Shown: piece by piece, positions 5,803 to 6,393 of the stretch
How positions within the stretch are numbered: position 1 is the first letter of the stretch
Layout: each line of letters starts with the position of its first letter
From: Euryarchaeota archaeon UBA229
GTDB taxonomy: Archaea; Thermoplasmatota; Poseidoniia; Poseidoniales; Poseidoniaceae
Direction of reading: 5' to 3'
Assembly (NCBI GenBank): GCA_002505355.1
Contig: DAUW01000069.1
Coordinates: 3,549-9,941 of the forward strand
DNA length: 6,393 nucleotides
Program-made: the position numbers and the translations under genes
The notes under the pieces: generated by a model
Databases searched by the model: none
Told to the model about the DNA's origin: nothing
Seen by the model: the letters and a program-made list of their open reading frames with translations, nothing else

Positions 5803-6393
5803 GTGCGAGTTAGTTATGGTTTAGTTGGTACAACCCGGGGACACGCAGTCCGCGCATTAGCCATTGGTCAGGAACTTATCGAACGCGGGCATGAAGTATT
5901 ATTCTTCACCGACGGTGATGCTGAAGAGTTGTTGAAAGCGCGCTTCGGCGAAGCACGTGTTTGTGCTACTGAAACGCCAAAATATTACTTTACCAGAGGA
6001 AAAATATCCATCCGAAAGACCCTGTCGAAAAACCTCAAATTTCTCATAAAGCGCAAGAAATTAGCCCAACCAATAATTGAGCGCCTTAAATCCTGGAAAC
6101 CTGATGTCACCATCGCCGACTACGACCCATTCATGTGGCACGTCTCCAAGGTTCTCAAAATCCCTCATGTCGCACTAAATAGTCAAGAATTCCTCAACTC
6201 AAGTCCACTGCCCAAAGGTATCAAATTATCAGATCGTATTCAAGCCAAGTTTGGTGGTAAACTGCTGCGAAGACTGTCCCCTACTGCCGATTTGCGCGTT
6301 GTTGGAAAGATTATGTTCGAAAAACATCCGTGGTCAAAAGCCGAATTTGTTGGCGCAATTATTCGACAGGAGTTCGACAAATACACTTGGACT
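5803..6393 (+). CDS. MJ1255-like GT-B glycosyltransferase, 5' part
   Basis: The frame opens with GTG at 5803, 4 nt after the mutase stop, and stays open for 197 codons to the right edge, so the gene is cut. The product begins VRVSYGLVGTTRGHAVRALA, the GT-B N-terminal strand and loop with Gly13-His14; family members usually have G-x-G-x-GH here. The following helix and strand read GQELIERGHEVLFFTDGDAEELL (22-44). A lysine/arginine-rich helix region follows (about 65-90). Then comes KPDVTIADYDPFMWHVSKVLKIPHVALNSQEFL (about 98-130), the 'KPDlvIsDfep...aak..giP.i..dnqh' segment typical of MJ1255/VC2487-type glycosyltransferases. The C-terminal, nucleotide-sugar-binding domain lies outside the window. 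There is no in-frame ATG near the N-terminus, and the strand must start there, which supports the GTG. Tight spacing suggests cotranscription with the mutase. Donor and acceptor sugars are unknown. Confidence 0.8.
   Translation, partial: MRVSYGLVGTTRGHAVRALAIGQELIERGHEVLFFTDGDAEELLKARFGEARVCATETPKYYFTRGKISIRKTLSKNLKFLIKRKKLAQPIIERLKSWKPDVTIADYDPFMWHVSKVLKIPHVALNSQEFLNSSPLPKGIKLSDRIQAKFGGKLLRRLSPTADLRVVGKIMFEKHPWSKAEFVGAIIRQEFDKYTWT

Noticed and set aside
1..6393. Defence system, mobile element, CRISPR array or RNA gene
   Set aside because: I saw no direct-repeat array, terminal inverted repeats, transposase or integrase, toxin-antitoxin pair, tRNA-like or rRNA-like stretch. All the space is filled by housekeeping or glycan-type genes.

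Overview
The window reads as a compact, ordinary chromosomal stretch. It is probably from a marine planktonic archaeon, most likely Marine Group II (Candidatus Poseidoniales). Four things suggest this: a cis-prenyltransferase of archaeal/actinobacterial style; a DUF354 protein and an MJ1255-like glycosyltransferase, both common in archaea; a membrane-anchored S15/CocE-type hydrolase with a sequence style I associate with Poseidoniales; and very short intergenic gaps with few clear Shine-Dalgarno sites. Base composition looks moderate, in the mid-40s percent GC by eye. The assignment rests on recalled family resemblance, not on a search. No rRNA, tRNA, CRISPR array, insertion sequence or phage gene is visible, and no gene-free stretch exceeds about 100 bases.

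Layout: positions 1-1397 hold two minus-strand genes, probably one transcript. A signal-less BtuF-like metal/corrinoid-binding protein (1397-630) is followed 37 nt later by the N-terminal third of a membrane-anchored S15/CocE-type hydrolase that runs off the left edge. A 100-bp divergent intergenic region (1398-1497) separates them from uppS (1498-2277, plus), whose 3' end overlaps a Nudix hydrolase (2267-2707). The Nudix gene converges on, and overlaps by 11 nt, a minus-strand DUF354 GT-B protein (3713-2697). A second divergent gap (3714-3791) leads into a plus-strand run: ridA, a 60-residue two-helix membrane protein, a phosphomannomutase/phosphoglucomutase, and an MJ1255-like GT-B glycosyltransferase starting with GTG and cut by the right edge.

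Functional reading (inference): uppS makes the polyprenyl diphosphate from which a glycan lipid carrier is formed. The phosphohexomutase supplies hexose-1-phosphate for nucleotide sugars. The DUF354 protein and the MJ1255-like protein are candidate glycosyltransferases. Together they look like part of a lipid-linked surface-glycan pathway, interleaved with housekeeping genes for metabolite repair (RidA) and nucleotide-sugar/ADP-ribose clean-up (Nudix). I found no convincing new defence, mobile or secretion system. The points most worth a second look are the non-canonical catalytic loop of the mutase, the start/stop chain between ridA and the small membrane protein, the cytoplasmic BtuF-like protein, and the half zinc ribbon of the Nudix protein.
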